Source of the DNA: Apostichopus japonicus | Taxonomy: Eukaryota > Echinodermata > Holothuroidea > Aspidochirotida > Stichopodidae | Reading direction: 5' to 3' | NCBI RefSeq assembly: GCF_037975245.1 | Contig: NC_092562.1 | Coordinates: forward strand, 18,181,521-18,245,520 | DNA length: 64,000 bases | Part shown: one piece after another, positions 48,201 through 63,040 of the stretch | Layout of the letters: each line of letters begins with the position of its first letter | Numbering within the stretch: the stretch's first letter is position 1 | Position numbers and translations under genes: made by a program | The notes under the pieces: model-generated | What the model was told of the DNA's origin: nothing | What the model saw: the letters and a program-made list of their open reading frames with translations, nothing else | Databases searched by the model: none

Positions 48201-51200
48201 GATCGAGACTCTCTTTTGCATCCGTGGTTCGAACCCCGGGTGATGACGTCTTTTGCCGATCTTTTACAGCAAGTGCCTACACGGGGAGCTGTAAGTATTA
48301 GTTAATCCACCTAATATCTCAGTCCATACAGTGGCGCGATGGCTTGGCGCACTGTACGAGCTGATGATCGAGACTCTCTTTTGCATCCGTGGTTCGAACC
48401 CCGGGTGATGACGTCTTTTGCCGATCTTTTACAGCAAGTGCCTACACGGGGAGCTGTAAGTATTAGTTAATCCACCTAATATCTCAGTCCATACAGTGGC
48501 GCGATGGCTTGACGCACTGTACGAGCTGATGATCGAGACTCTCTTTTGCATCCGTGGTTCGAACCCCGGGTGATGACGTCTTTTACAGCAAGTGCCTACA
48601 CGGGGAGCTGTAAGTTTTAGTTAATCCACCTAATATCTCAGTCCATACAGTGGCGCGATGGCTTGGCGCACTGTACGAGCTGATGATCGAGACTCTCTTT
48701 TGCATCCGTGGTTCGAACCCCGGGTGATGACGTCTTTTACAGCAAGTGCCTACACGGGGAGCTGTAAGTATTAGTTAATACACCTAATATATCAGTCCAT
48801 ACAGTGGCGCGATGGCTTGGCGCACTGTACGAGCTGATGATCGAGACTCTCTTTTGCATCCGTGGTTCGAACCCCGGGTGATGACGTCTTTTGCCGATCT
48901 TTTACAGCAAGTGCCTACACGGGGAGATGTAAGTATTAGTTAATCCACCTAATATCTCAGTCCATACAGTGGCGCGATGGCTTGGCGCACTGTACGAGCT
49001 GATGATCGAGACTCTCTTTTGCATCCGTGGTTCGAACCCCGGGTGATGACGTCTTTTGCCGATCTTTTACAGCAAGTGCCTACACGGGGAGCTGTAAGTA
49101 TTAGTTAATCCACCTAATATCTCAGTCCATACAGTGGCGCGATGGCTTGGCGCACTGTACGAGCTGATGATCGAGACTCTCTTTTGCATCCGTGGTTCGA
49201 ACCCCGGGTGATGACGTCTTTTGCCGATCTTTTACAGCAAGTGCCTACACGGGGAGCTGTAAGTATTAGTTAATCCACCTAATATCTCAGTCCATACAGT
49301 TTCGCGATGGCTTGGCGCACTGTACGAGCTGATGATCGAGACTCTCTTTTGCATCCGTGGTTCGAACCCCGGGTGATGACGTCTTTTGCCGATCTTTTAC
49401 AGCAAGAGCCTACACGGGCGCACTGTACGAGCTGATGATCGAGACTCTCTTTTGCATCCGTGGTTCGAACCCCGGGTGATGACGTCTTTTGCCGATCTTT
49501 TACAGCAAGTGCCTACACGGGGAGCTGTAAGTATTAGTTAATCCACCTAATATCTCAGTCCATACAGTGGCGCGATGGCTTGGCGCACTGTACGAGCTGA
49601 TGATCGAGACTCTCTTTTGCATCCGTGGTTCGAACCCCGGGTGATGACGTCTTTTGCCGATCTTTTACAGCAAGTGCCTACACGGGGAGCTGTAAGTATT
49701 AGTTAATCCACCTAATATCTCAGTCCATACAGTGGCGCGATGGCTTGACGCACTGTACGAGCTGATGATCGAGACTCTCTTTTGCATCCGTGGTTCGAAC
49801 CCCGGGTGATGACGTCTTTTACAGCAAGTGCCTACACGGGGAGCTGTAAGTTTTAGTTAATCCACCTAATATCTCAGTCCATACAGTGGCGCGATGGCTT
49901 GGCGCACTGTACGAGCTGATGATCGAGACTCTCTTTTGCATCCGTGGTTCGAACCCCGGGTGATGACGTCTTTTACAGCAAGTGCCTACACGGGGAGCTG
50001 TAAGTATTAGTTAATCCACCTAATATCTCAGTCCATACAGTGGCGCGATGGCTTGGCGCACTGTACGAGCTGATGATCGAGACTCTATTTTGCATCCGTG
50101 GTTCGAACCCCGGGTGATGACGTCTTTTGCCGATCTTTTACAGCAAGAGCCTACACGGGCGCACTGTACGAGCTGATGATCGAGACTCTCTTTTGCATCC
50201 GTGGTTCGAACCCCGGGTGATGACGTCTTTTGCCGATCTTTTACAGCAAGTGCCTACACGGGGAGCTGTAAGTATTAGTTAATCCACCTAATATCTCAGT
50301 CCATACAGTGGCGCGATGGCTTGGCGCACTGTACGAGCTGATGATCGAGACTCTCTTTTGCATCCGTGGTTCGAACCCCGGGTGATGACGTCTTTTGCCG
50401 ATCTTTTACAGCAAGTGCCTACACGGGGAGCTGTAAGTATTAGTTAATCCACCTAATATCTCAGTCCATACAGTGGCGCGATGGCTTGACGCACTGTACG
50501 AGCTGATGATCGAGACTCTCTTTTGCATCCGTGGTTCGAACCCCGGGTGATGACGTCTTTTGCCGATCTTTTACAGCAAGTGCCTACACGGGGAGCTGTA
50601 AGTATTAGTTAATCCACCTAATATCTCAGTCCATACAGTGGCGCGATGGCTTGGCGCACTGTACGAGCTGATGATCGAGACTCTCTTTTGCATCCGTGGT
50701 TCGAACCCCGGGTGATGACCTCTTTTGCCGATATTTTACAGCAAGTGCCTACACGGGGAGCTGTAAGTATTAGTTAATCCACCTAATATCTCAGTCCATA
50801 CAGTGGCGCGATGGCTTGGCGCACTGTACGAGCTGATGATCGAGACTCTCTTTTGCATCCGTGGTTCGAACCCCGGGTGATGACGTCTTTTGCCGATCTT
50901 TTACAGCACGTGCCTACACGGGGAGCTGTAAGTATTAGTTAATCCACCTAATATCTCAGTCCATACAGTGGCGCGATGGCTTGGCGCACTGTACGAGCTC
51001 ATGATCGAGACTCTCTTTTGCATCCGTGGTTCGAACCCCGGATGATGACGTCTTTTGCCGATCTTTTACAGCAAGTGCCTACACGGGGAGCTGTAAGTAT
51101 TAGTTAATCCACCTAATATCTCAGTCCAAACACTGGCGCGATGGCTTGGCGCACTGTACGAGCTGATGATCGAGACTCTCTTTTGCATCCGTGGTTCGAA

Positions 51201-54200
51201 CCCCGGGTGATGACGTCTTTTACAGCAAGTGCCTACACGGGGAGCTGTAAGTATTAGTTAATACACCTAATATATCAGTCCATACAGTGGCGCGATGGCT
51301 TGGCGCACTGTACGAGCTGATGATCGAGACTCTCTTTTGCATCCGTGGTTCGAACCCCGGGTGATGACGTCTTTTGCCGATCTTTTACAGCAAGTGCCTA
51401 CACGGGGAGCTGTAAGTATTAGTTAATCCACCTAATATCTCAGTCCATACAGTGGCGCGATGGCTTGGCGCACTGTACGAGCTGATGATCGAGACTCTCT
51501 TTTGCATCCGTGGTTCGAACCCCGGGTGATGACGTCTTTTGCCGATGTTTTACAGCAAGTGCCTACACGGGGAGCTGTAAGTATTAGTTAATCCACCTAA
51601 TATCTCAGTCCATACAGTGGCGCGATGGCTTGGCGCACTGTACGAGCTGATGATCGAGACTCTCTTTTGCATCCGTGGTTCGAACCCCGGGTGATGACGT
51701 CTTTTGCCGATCTTTTACAGCAAGTGCCTACACGGGGAGCTGTAAGTATTAGTTAATCCACCTAATATCTCAGTCCATACAGTGGCGCGATGGCTTGGCG
51801 CACTGTACGAGCTGATGATCGAGACTCTCTTTTGCATCCGTGGTTCGAACCCCGGGTGATGACGTCTTTTGCCGATCTTTTACAGCAAGTGCCTACACGG
51901 GGAGCTGTAAGTATTAGTTAATCCACCTAATATCTCAGTCCATACAGTGGCGCGATGGCTTGGCGCACTGTACGAGCTGATGATCGAGACTCTCTTTTGC
52001 ATCCGTGGTTCGAACCCCGGGTGATGACGTCTTTTGCCGATCTTTTACAGCAAGAGCCTACACGGGCGCACTGTACGAGCTGATGATCGAGACTCTCTTT
52101 TGCATCCGTGGTTCGAACCCCGGGTGATGACGTCTTTTGCCGATCTTTTACAGCAAGTGCCTACACGGGGAGCTGTAAGTATTAGTTAATCCACCTAATA
52201 TCTCAGTCCATACAGTGGCGCGATGGCTTGGCGCACTGTACGAGCTGATGATCGAGACTCTCTTTTGCATCCGTGGTTCGAACTCCGGGTGATGACGTCT
52301 TTTGCCGATCTTTTACAGCAAGTGCCTACACGGGGAGCTGTAAGTATTAGTTAATCCACCTAATATCTCAGTCCATACAGTGGCGCGATGGCTTGACGCA
52401 CTGTACGAGCTGATGATCGAGACTCTCTTTTGCATCCGTGGTTCGAACCCCGGGTGATGACGTCTTTTACAGCAAGTGCCTACACGGGGAGCTGTAAGTA
52501 TTAGTTAATACACCTAATATATCAGTCCATACAGTGGCGCGATGGCTTGGCGCACTGTACGAGCTGATGATCGAGACTCTCTTTTGCATCCGTGGTTCGA
52601 ACCCCGGGTGATGACGTCTTTTGCCGATCTTTTACAGCAAGTGCCTACACGGGGAGATGTAAGTATTAGTTAATCCACCTAATATCTCAGTCCATACAGT
52701 GGCGCGATGGCTTGGCGCACTGTACGAGCTGATGATCGAGACTCTCTTTTGCATCCGTGGTTCGAACCCCGGGTGATGACGTCTTTTGCCGATCTTTTAC
52801 AGCAAGTGCCTACACGGGGAGCTGTAAGTATTAGTTAATCCACCTAATATCTCAGTCCATACAGTGGCGCGATGGCTTGGCGCACTGTACGAGCTGATGA
52901 TCGAGACTCTCTTTTGCATCCGTGGTTCGAACCCCGGGTGATGACGTCTTTTGCCGATCTTTTACAGCAAGAGCCTACACGGGCGCACTGTACGAGCTGA
53001 TGATCGAGACTCTCTTTTGCATCCGTGGTTCGAACCCCGGGTGATGACGTCTTTTGCCGATCTTTTACAGCAAGTGCCTACACGGGGAGCTGTAAGTATT
53101 AGTTAATCCACCTAAAATCTCAGTCCATACAGTGGCGCGATGGCTTGGCGCACTGTACGAGCTGATGATCGAGACTCTCTTTTGCATCCGTGGTTCGAAC
53201 CCCGGGTGATGACGTCTTTTGCCGATCTTTTACAGCAAGTGCCTACACGGGGAGCTGTAAGTATTAGTTAATCCACCTAATATCTCAGTCCATACAGTGG
53301 CGCGATGGCTTGACGCACTGTACGAGCTGATGATCGAGACTCTCTTTTGCATCCGTGGTTCGAACCCCGGGTGATGACGTCTTTTGCCGATCTTTTACAG
53401 CAAGTGCCTACACGGGGAGCTGTAAGTATTAGTTAATCCACCTAATATCTCAGTCCATACAGTGGCGCGATGGCTTGGCGCACTGTACGAGCTGATGATC
53501 GAGACTCTCTTTTGCATCCGTGGTTCGAACCCCGGGTGATGACCTCTTTTGCCGATATTTTACAGCAAGTGCCTACACGGGGAGCTGTAAGTATTAGTTA
53601 ATCCACCTAATATCTCAGTCCATACAGTGGCGCGATGGCTTGGCGCACTGTACGAGCTGATGATCGAGACTCTCTTTTGCATCCGTGGTTCGAACCCCGG
53701 GTGATGACGTCTTTTGCCGATCTTTTACAGCAAGTGCCTACACGGGGAGCTGTAAGTATTAGTTAATCCACCTAATATCTCAGTCCATACAGTGGCGCGA
53801 TGGCTTGGCGCACTGTACGAGCTCATGATCGAGACTCTCTTTTGCATCCGTGGTTCGAACCCCGGATGATGACGTCTTTTGCCGATCTTTTACAGCAAGT
53901 GCCTACACGGGGAGCTGTAAGTATTAGTTAATCCACCTAATATCTCAGTCCAAACACTGGCGCGATGGCTTGGCGCACTGTACGAGCTGATGATCGAGAC
54001 TCTCTTTTGCATCCGTGGTTCGAACCCCGGGTGATGACGTCTTTTACAGCAAGTGCCTACACGGGGAGCTGTAAGTATTAGTTAATACACCTAATATCTC
54101 AGTCCATACAGTGGCGCGATGGCTTGGCGCACTGTACGAGCTGATGATCGAGACTCTCTTTTGCATCCGTGGTTCGAACCCCGGGTGATGACATCTTTTG

Positions 54201-57200
54201 CCGATCTTTTACAGCAAGTGCCTACACGGGGAGCTGTAAGTATTAGTTAATCCACCTAATATCTCAGTCCATACAGTGGCGCGATGGCTTGGCGCACTGT
54301 ACGAGCTGATGATCGAGACTCTCTTTTGCATCCGTGGTTCGAACCCCGGGTGATGACGTCTTTTGCCGATCTTTTACAGCAAGTGCCTACACGGGGAGCT
54401 GTAAGTATTAGTTAATCCACCTAATATCTCAGTCCATACAGTGGCGCGATGGCTTGGCGCACTGTACGAGCTGATGATCGAGACTCTCTTTTGCATCCGT
54501 GGTTCAAACCCCGGGTGATGACGTCTTTTGCCGATCTTTTACAGCAAGAGCCTACACGTGCGCACTGTACGAGCTGATGATCGAGACTCTCTTTTGCATC
54601 CGTGGTTCGAACCCCGGGTGATGACGTCTTTTGCCGATCTTTTACAGCAAGTGCCTACACGGGGAGCTGTAAGTATTAGTTAATCCACCTAATATCTCAG
54701 TCCATACAGTGGCGCGATGGCTTGGCGCACTGTACGAGCTGATGATCGAGACTCTCTTTTGCATCCGTGGTTCGAACCCCGGGTGATGACGTCTTTTGCC
54801 GATCTTTTACAGCAAGTGCCTACACGGGGAGCTGTAAGTATTAGTTAATCCACCTAATATCTCAGTCCATACAGTGGCGCGATGGCTTGACGCACTGTAC
54901 GAGCTGATGATCGAGACTCTCTTTTGCATCCGTGGTTCGAACCCGGGTGATGACGTCTTTTGCCGATCTTTTACAGCAAGTGCCTACACGGGGAGCTGTA
55001 AGTATTAGTTAATCCACCTAATATCTCAGTCCATACAGTGGCGCGATGGCTTGGCGCACTGTACGAGCTGATGATCGAGACTCTCTTTTGCATCCGTGGT
55101 TCGAACCCCGGGTGATGACGTCTTTTGCCGATCTTTTACAGCAAGTGCCTACACGGGGAGCTGTAAGTATTAGTTAATCCACCTAATATCTCAGTCCATA
55201 CAGTGGCGCGATGGCTTGGCGCACTGTACGAGCTGATGATCGAGACTCTCTTTTGCATCCGTGGTTCGAACCCCGGGTGATGACCTCTTTTGCCGATCTT
55301 TTACAGCAAGTGCCTACACGGGGAGCTGTAAGTATTAGTTGATCCACCTAATATCTCAGTCCATACAGTGGCGCGATGGCTTGGCGCACTGTACGAGCTG
55401 ATGATCGAGACTCTCTTTTGCATCCGTGGTTCGAACCCCGGGTGATGACGTCTTTTGCCGATCTTTTACAGCACGTGCCTACACGGGGAGCTGTAAGTAT
55501 TAGTTAATCCACCTAATATCTCAGTCCATACAGTGGCGCGATGGCTTGGCGCACTGTACGAGCTCATGATCGAGACTCTCTTTTGCATCCGTGGTTCGAA
55601 CCCGGATGATGACGTCTTTTGCCGATCTTTTACAGCAAGTGCCTACACGGGGAGCTGTAAGTATTAGTTAATCCACCTAATATCTCAGTCCAAACACTGG
55701 CGCGATGGCTTGGCGCACTGTACGAGCTGATGATCGAGACTCTCTTTTGCATCCGTCGTTCGAACCCCGGGTGATGACGTCTTTTACAGCAAGTGCCTAC
55801 ACGGGGAGCTGTAAGTATTAGTTAATACACCTAATATATCAGTCCATACAGTGGCGCGATGGCTTGACGCACTGTACGAGCTGATGATCGAGACTCTCTT
55901 TTGCATCCGTGGTTCGAACCCCGGGTGATGACGTCTTTTGCCGATCTTTTACAGCAAGTGCCTACACGGGGAGCTGTAAGTATTAGTTAATCCACCTAAT
56001 ATCTCAGTCCATACAGTGGCGCGATGGCTTGGCGCACTGTACGAGCTGATGATCGAGACTCTCTTTTGCATCCGTGGTTCGAACCCCGGGTGATGACCTC
56101 TTTTGCCGATATTTTACAGCAAGTGCCTACACGGGGAGCTGTAAGTATTAGTTAATCCACCTAATATCTCAGTCCATACAGTGGCGCGATGGCTTGGCGC
56201 ACTGTACGAGCTGATGATCGAGACTCTCTTTTGCATCCGTGGTTCGAACCCCGGGTGATGACGTCTTTTGCCGATCTTTTACAGCAAGTGCCTACACGGG
56301 GAGCTGTAAGTATTAGTTAATCCACCTAATATCTCAGTCCATACAGTGGCGCGATGGCTTGGCGCACTGTACGAGCTCATGATCGAGACTCTCTTTTGCA
56401 TCCGTGGTTCGAACCCCGGATGATGACGTCTTTTGCCGATCTTTTACAGCAAGTGCCTACACGGGGAGCTGTAAGTATTAGTTAATCCACCTAATATCTC
56501 AGTCCAAACACTGGCGCGATGGCTTGGCGCACTGTACGAGCTGATGATCGAGACTCTCTTTTGCATCCGTGGTTCGAACCCCGGGTGATGACGTCTTTTA
56601 CAGCAAGTGCCTACACGGGGAGCTGTAAGTATTAGTTAATACACCTAATATCTCAGTCCATACAGTGGCGCGATGGCTTGGCGCACTGTACGAGCTGATG
56701 ATCGAGACTCTCTTTTGCATCCGTGGTTCGAACCCCGGGTGATGACATCTTTTGCCGATCTTTTACAGCAAGTGCCTACACGGGGAGCTGTAAGTATTAG
56801 TTAATCCACCTAATATCTCAGTCCATACAGTGGCGCGATGGCTTGGCGCACTGTACGAGCTGATGATCGAGACTCTCTTTTGCATCCGTGGTTCGAACCC
56901 CGGGTGATGACGTCTTTTGCCGATCTTTTACAGCAAGTGCCTACACGGGGAGCTGTAAGTATTAGTTAATCCACCTAATATCTCAGTCCATACAGTGGCG
57001 CGATGGCTTGGCGCACTGTACGAGCTGATGATCGAGACTCTCTTTTGCATCCGTGGTTCAAACCCCGGGTGATGACGTCTTTTGCCGATCTTTTACAGCA
57101 AGAGCCTACACGTGCGCAATGTACGAGCTGATGATCGAGACTCTCTTTTGCATCCGTGGTTCGAACCCCGGGTGATGACGTCTTTTGCCGATCTTTTACA

Positions 57201-60200
57201 GCAAGTGCCTACACGGGGAGCTGTAAGTATTAGTTAATCCACCTAATATCTCAGTCCATACAGTGGCGCGATGGCTTGGCGCACTGTACGAGCTGATGAT
57301 CGAGACTATCTTTTGCATCCGTGGTTCGAACCCCGGGTGATGACGTCTTTTGCCGATCTTTTACAGCAAGTGCCTACACGGGGAGCTGTAAGTATTAGTT
57401 AATCCACCTAATATGTCAGTCCATACAGTGGCGCGATGGCTTGACGCACTGTACGAGCTGATGATCGAGACTCTCTTTTGCATCCGTGGTTCGAACCCCG
57501 GGTGATGACGTCTTTTGCCGATCTTTTACAGCAAGTGCCTACACGGGGAGCTGTAAGTATTAGTTAATCCACCTAATATCTCAGTCCATACAGTGGCGCG
57601 ATGGCTTGGCGCACTGTACGAGCTGATGATCGAGACTCTCTTTTGCATCCGTGGTTCGAACCCCGGGTGATGACCTCTTTTGCCGATATTTTACAGCAAG
57701 TGCCTACACGGGGAGCTGTAAGTATTAGTTAATCCACCTAATATCTCAGTCCATACAGTGGCGCGATGGCTTGGCGCACTGTACGAGCTGATGATCGAGA
57801 CTCTCTTTTGCATCCGTGGTTCGAACCCCGGGTGATGACGTCTTTTGCCGATCTTTTACAGCACGTGCCTACACGGGGAGCTGTAAGTATTAGTTAATCC
57901 ACCTAATATCTCAGTCCAAACAGTGGCGCGATGGCTTGGCGCACTGTACGAGCTGATGATCGAGACTCTCTTTTGCATCCGTGGTTCGAACCCCGGGTGA
58001 TGACGTCTTTTACAGCAAGTGCCTACACGGGGAGCTGTAAGTATTAGTTAATACACCTAATATATCAGTCCATACAGTGGCGCGATGGCTTGGCGCACTG
58101 TACGAGCTGATGATCGAGACTCTCTTTTGCATCCGTGGTTCGAACCCCGGGTGATGACGTCTTTTGCCGATCTTTTACAGCAAGTGCCTACACGGGGAGA
58201 TGTAAGTATTAGTTAATCCACCTAATATCTCAGTCCATACAGTGGCGCGATGGCTTGGCGCACTGTACGAGCTGATGATCGAGACTCTCTTTTGCATCCG
58301 TGGTTCGAACCCCGGGTGATGACGTCTCTTGCCGATGTTTTACAGCAAGTGCCTACACGGGGAGATGTAAGTATTAGTTAATCCACCTAATATCTCAGTC
58401 CATACAGTGGCGCGATGGCTTGGCGCACTGTACGAGCTGATGATCGAGACTCTCTTTTGCATCCGTGGTTCGAACCCCGGGTGATGACGTCTTTTGCCGA
58501 TCTTTTACAGCAAGTGCCTACACGGGGAGCTGTAAGTATTAGTTAATCCACCTAATATCTCAGTCCATACAGTGGCGCGATGGCTTGGCGCACTGTACGA
58601 GCTGATGATCGAGACTCTCTTTTGCATCCGTGGTTCGAACCCCGGGTGATGACGTCTTTTGCCGATCTTTTACAGCAAGAGCCTACACGGGGAGCTGTAA
58701 GTATTAGTTAATCCACCTAATATCTCAGTCCATACAGTGGCGCGATGGCTTGGCGCACTGTACGAGCTGATGATCGAGACTCTCTTTTGCATCCGTGGTT
58801 CGAACCCCGGGTGATGACGTCTTTTACAGCAAGTGCCTACACGGGGAGCTGTAAGTATTAGTTAATACACCTAATATCTCAGTCCATACAGTGGCGCGAT
58901 GGCTTGGCGCACTGTACGAGCTGATGATCGAGACTCTCTTTTGCATCCGTGGTTCGAACCCCGGGTGATGACGTCTTTTGCCGATCTTTTACAGCAAGTG
59001 CCTACACGGGGAGCTGTAAGTATTAGTTAATACACCTAATATCTCAGTCCATACAGTGGCGCGATGGCTTGACGCACTGTACGAGCTGATGATCGAGACT
59101 CTCTTTTGCATCCGTGGTTCGAACCCCGGGTGATGACGTCTTTTACAGCAAGTGCCTACACGGGGAGCTGTAAGTATTAGTTAATACACCTAATATCTCA
59201 GTCCATACAGTGGCGCGATGGCTTGACGCACTGTACGAGCTGATGATCGAGACTCTCTTTTGCATCCGTGGTTCGAACCCCGGGTGATGACGTCTTTTGC
59301 CGATCTTTTACAGCAAGTGCCTACACGGGGAGCTGTAAGTATTAGTTAATCCACCTAATATCTCAGTCCATACAGTGGCGCGATGGCTTGGCGCACTGTA
59401 CGAGCTGATGATCGAGACTCTCTTTTGCATCCGTGGTTCGAACCCCGGGTGATGACCTCTTTTGCCGATATTTTACAGCAAGTGCCTACACGGGGAGCTG
59501 TAAGTATTAGTTAATCCACCTAATATCTCAGTCCATACAGTGGCGCGATGGCTTGGCGCACTGTACGAGCTGATGATCGAGACTCTCTTTTGCATCCGTG
59601 GTTCGAACCCCGGGTGATGACGTCTTTTGCCGATCTTTTACAGCAAGTGCCTACACGGGGAGCTGTAAGTATTAGTTAATCCACCTAATATCTCAGTCCA
59701 TACAGTGGCGCGATGGCTTGGCGCACTGTACGAGCTCATGATCGAGACTCTCTTTTGCATCCGTGGTTCGAACCCCGGATGATGACGTCTTTTGCCGATC
59801 TTTTACAGCAAGTGCCTACACGGGGAGCTGTAAGTATTAGTTAATCCACCTAATATCTCAGTCCAAACACTGGCGCGATGGCTTGGCGCACTGTACGAGC
59901 TGATGATCGAGACTCTCTTTTGCATCCGTGGTTCGAACCCCGGGTGATGACGTCTTTTACAGCAAGTGCCTACACGGGGAGCTGTAAGTATTAGTTAATA
60001 CACCTAATATCTCAGTCCATACAGTGGCGCGATGGCTTGGCGCACTGTACGAGCTGATGATCGAGACTCTCTTTTGCATCCGTGGTTCGAACCCCGGGTG
60101 ATGACATCTTTTGCCGATCTTTTACAGCAAGTGCCTACACGGGGAGCTGTAAGTATTAGTTAATCCACCTAATATCTCAGTCCATACAGTGGCGCGATGG

Positions 60201-63040
60201 CTTGGCGCACTGTACGAGCTGATGATCGAGACTCTCTTTTGCATCCGTGGTTCGAACCCCGGGTGATGACGTCTTTTGCCGATCTTTTACAGCAAGTGCC
60301 TACACGGGGAGCTGTAAGTATTAGTTAATCCACCTAATATCTCAGTCCATACAGTGGCGCGATGGCTTGGCGCACTGTACGAGCTGATGATCGAGACTCT
60401 CTTTTGCATCCGTGGTTCAAACCCCGGGTGATGACGTCTTTTGCCGATCTTTTACAGCAAGAGCCTACACGTGCGCACTGTACGAGCTGATGATCGAGAC
60501 TCTCTTTTGCATCCGTGGTTCGAACCCCGGGTGATGACGTCTTTTGCCGATCTTTTACAGCAAGTGCCTACACGGGGAGCTGTAAGTATTAGTTAATCCA
60601 CCTAATATCTCAGTCCATACAGTGGCGCGATGGCTTGGCGCACTGTACGAGCTGATGATCGAGACTCTCTTTTGCATCCGTGGTTCGAACCCCGGGTGAT
60701 GACGTCTTTTGCCGATCTTTTACAGCAAGTGCCTACACGGGGAGCTGTAAGTATTAGTTAATCCACCTAATATCTCAGTCCATACAGTGGCGCGATGGCT
60801 TGACGCACTGTACGAGCTGATGATCGAGACTCTCTTTTGCATCCGTGGTTCGAACCCGGGTGATGACGTCTTTTGCCGATCTTTTACAGCAAGTGCCTAC
60901 ACGGGGAGCTGTAAGTATTAGTTAATCCACCTAATATCTCAGTCCATACAGTGGCGCGATGGCTTGGCGCACTGTACGAGCTGATGATCGAGACTCTCTT
61001 TTGCATCCGTGGTTCGAACCCCGGGTGATGACGTCTTTTGCCGATCTTTTACAGCAAGTGCCTACACGGGGAGCTGTAAGTATTAGTTAATCCACCTAAT
61101 ATCTCAGTCCATACAGTGGCGCGATGGCTTGGCGCACTGTACGAGCTGATGATCGAGACTCTCTTTTGCATCCGTGGTTCGAACCCCGGGTGATGACCTC
61201 TTTTGCCGATCTTTTACAGCAAGTGCCTACACGGGGAGCTGTAAGTATTAGTTGATCCACCTAATATCTCAGTCCATACAGTGGCGCGATGGCTTGGCGC
61301 ACTGTACGAGCTGATGATCGAGACTCTCTTTTGCATCCGTGGTTCGAACCCCGGGTGATGACGTCTTTTGCCGATCTTTTACAGCACGTGCCTACACGGG
61401 GAGCTGTAAGTATTAGTTAATCCACCTAATATCTCAGTCCATACAGTGGCGCGATGGCTTGGCGCACTGTACGAGCTCATGATCGAGACTCTCTTTTGCA
61501 TCCGTGGTTCGAACCCGGATGATGACGTCTTTTGCCGATCTTTTACAGCAAGTGCCTACACGGGGAGCTGTAAGTATTAGTTAATCCACCTAATATCTCA
61601 GTCCAAACACTGGCGCGATGGCTTGGCGCACTGTACGAGCTGATGATCGAGACTCTCTTTTGCATCCGTCGTTCGAACCCCGGGTGATGACGTCTTTTAC
61701 AGCAAGTGCCTACACGGGGAGCTGTAAGTATTAGTTAATACACCTAATATATCAGTCCATACAGTGGCGCGATGGCTTGACGCACTGTACGAGCTGATGA
61801 TCGAGACTCTCTTTTGCATCCGTGGTTCGAACCCCGGGTGATGACGTCTTTTGCCGATCTTTTACAGCAAGTGCCTACACGGGGAGCTGTAAGTATTAGT
61901 TAATCCACCTAATATCTCAGTCCATACAGTGGCGCGATGGCTTGGCGCACTGTACGAGCTGATGATCGAGACTCTCTTTTGCATCCGTGGTTCGAACCCC
62001 GGGTGATGACCTCTTTTGCCGATATTTTACAGCAAGTGCCTACACGGGGAGCTGTAAGTATTAGTTAATCCACCTAATATCTCAGTCCATACAGTGGCGC
62101 GATGGCTTGGCGCACTGTACGAGCTGATGATCGAGACTCTCTTTTGCATCCGTGGTTCGAACCCCGGGTGATGACGTCTTTTGCCGATCTTTTACAGCAA
62201 GTGCCTACACGGGGAGCTGTAAGTATTAGTTAATCCACCTAATATCTCAGTCCATACAGTGGCGCGATGGCTTGGCGCACTGTACGAGCTCATGATCGAG
62301 ACTCTCTTTTGCATCCGTGGTTCGAACCCCGGATGATGACGTCTTTTGCCGATCTTTTACAGCAAGTGCCTACACGGGGAGCTGTAAGTATTAGTTAATC
62401 CACCTAATATCTCAGTCCAAACACTGGCGCGATGGCTTGGCGCACTGTACGAGCTGATGATCGAGACTCTCTTTTGCATCCGTGGTTCGAACCCCGGGTG
62501 ATGACGTCTTTTACAGCAAGTGCCTACACGGGGAGCTGTAAGTATTAGTTAATACACCTAATATCTCAGTCCATACAGTGGCGCGATGGCTTGGCGCACT
62601 GTACGAGCTGATGATCGAGACTCTCTTTTGCATCCGTGGTTCGAACCCCGGGTGATGACATCTTTTGCCGATCTTTTACAGCAAGTGCCTACACGGGGAG
62701 CTGTAAGTATTAGTTAATCCACCTAATATCTCAGTCCATACAGTGGCGCGATGGCTTGGCGCACTGTACGAGCTGATGATCGAGACTCTCTTTTGCATCC
62801 GTGGTTCGAACCCCGGGTGATGACGTCTTTTGCCGATCTTTTACAGCAAGTGCCTACACGGGGAGCTGTAAGTATTAGTTAATCCACCTAATATCTCAGT
62901 CCATACAGTGGCGCGATGGCTTGGCGCACTGTACGAGCTGATGATCGAGACTCTCTTTTGCATCCGTGGTTCAAACCCCGGGTGATGACGTCTTTTGCCG
63001 ATCTTTTACAGCAAGAGCCTACACGTGCGCAATGTACGAG
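33800..63040 (+). repeat. 103-bp unit variant lacking the A box (15 seen)
   Basis: In these units the left part of the spacer is joined directly to the D-stem (ACACGGG|CGCACTG), removing 62 bp that include the A box. Junctions are near 33901, 37713, 39927, 42317, 44213, 46603, 48180, 49416, 50157, 52064, 52981, 54559, 57113, 60472 and 63026. The last four read CGTGCGCA. Most are preceded by the linked variant CAAGAGCC. All lie in the right half. The B box and T4 runs remain, so these units would be promoter-defective if the array uses Pol III type 2 promoters. Confidence 0.88.
39290..47860 (+). repeat. About 4.3-kb higher-order repeat, two copies
   Basis: Markers recur at a 4286-bp shift: A-box-less junctions (39927 and 44213; 42317 and 46603), GTGCTTACACGGGGAGATG (40185 and 44471) and CAGTTTCGCG (40571 and 44857). 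Further right the shift becomes 4451 bp (ATGTTTTACAG at 43210 and 47661), again one additional 165-bp unit. Confidence 0.83.
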
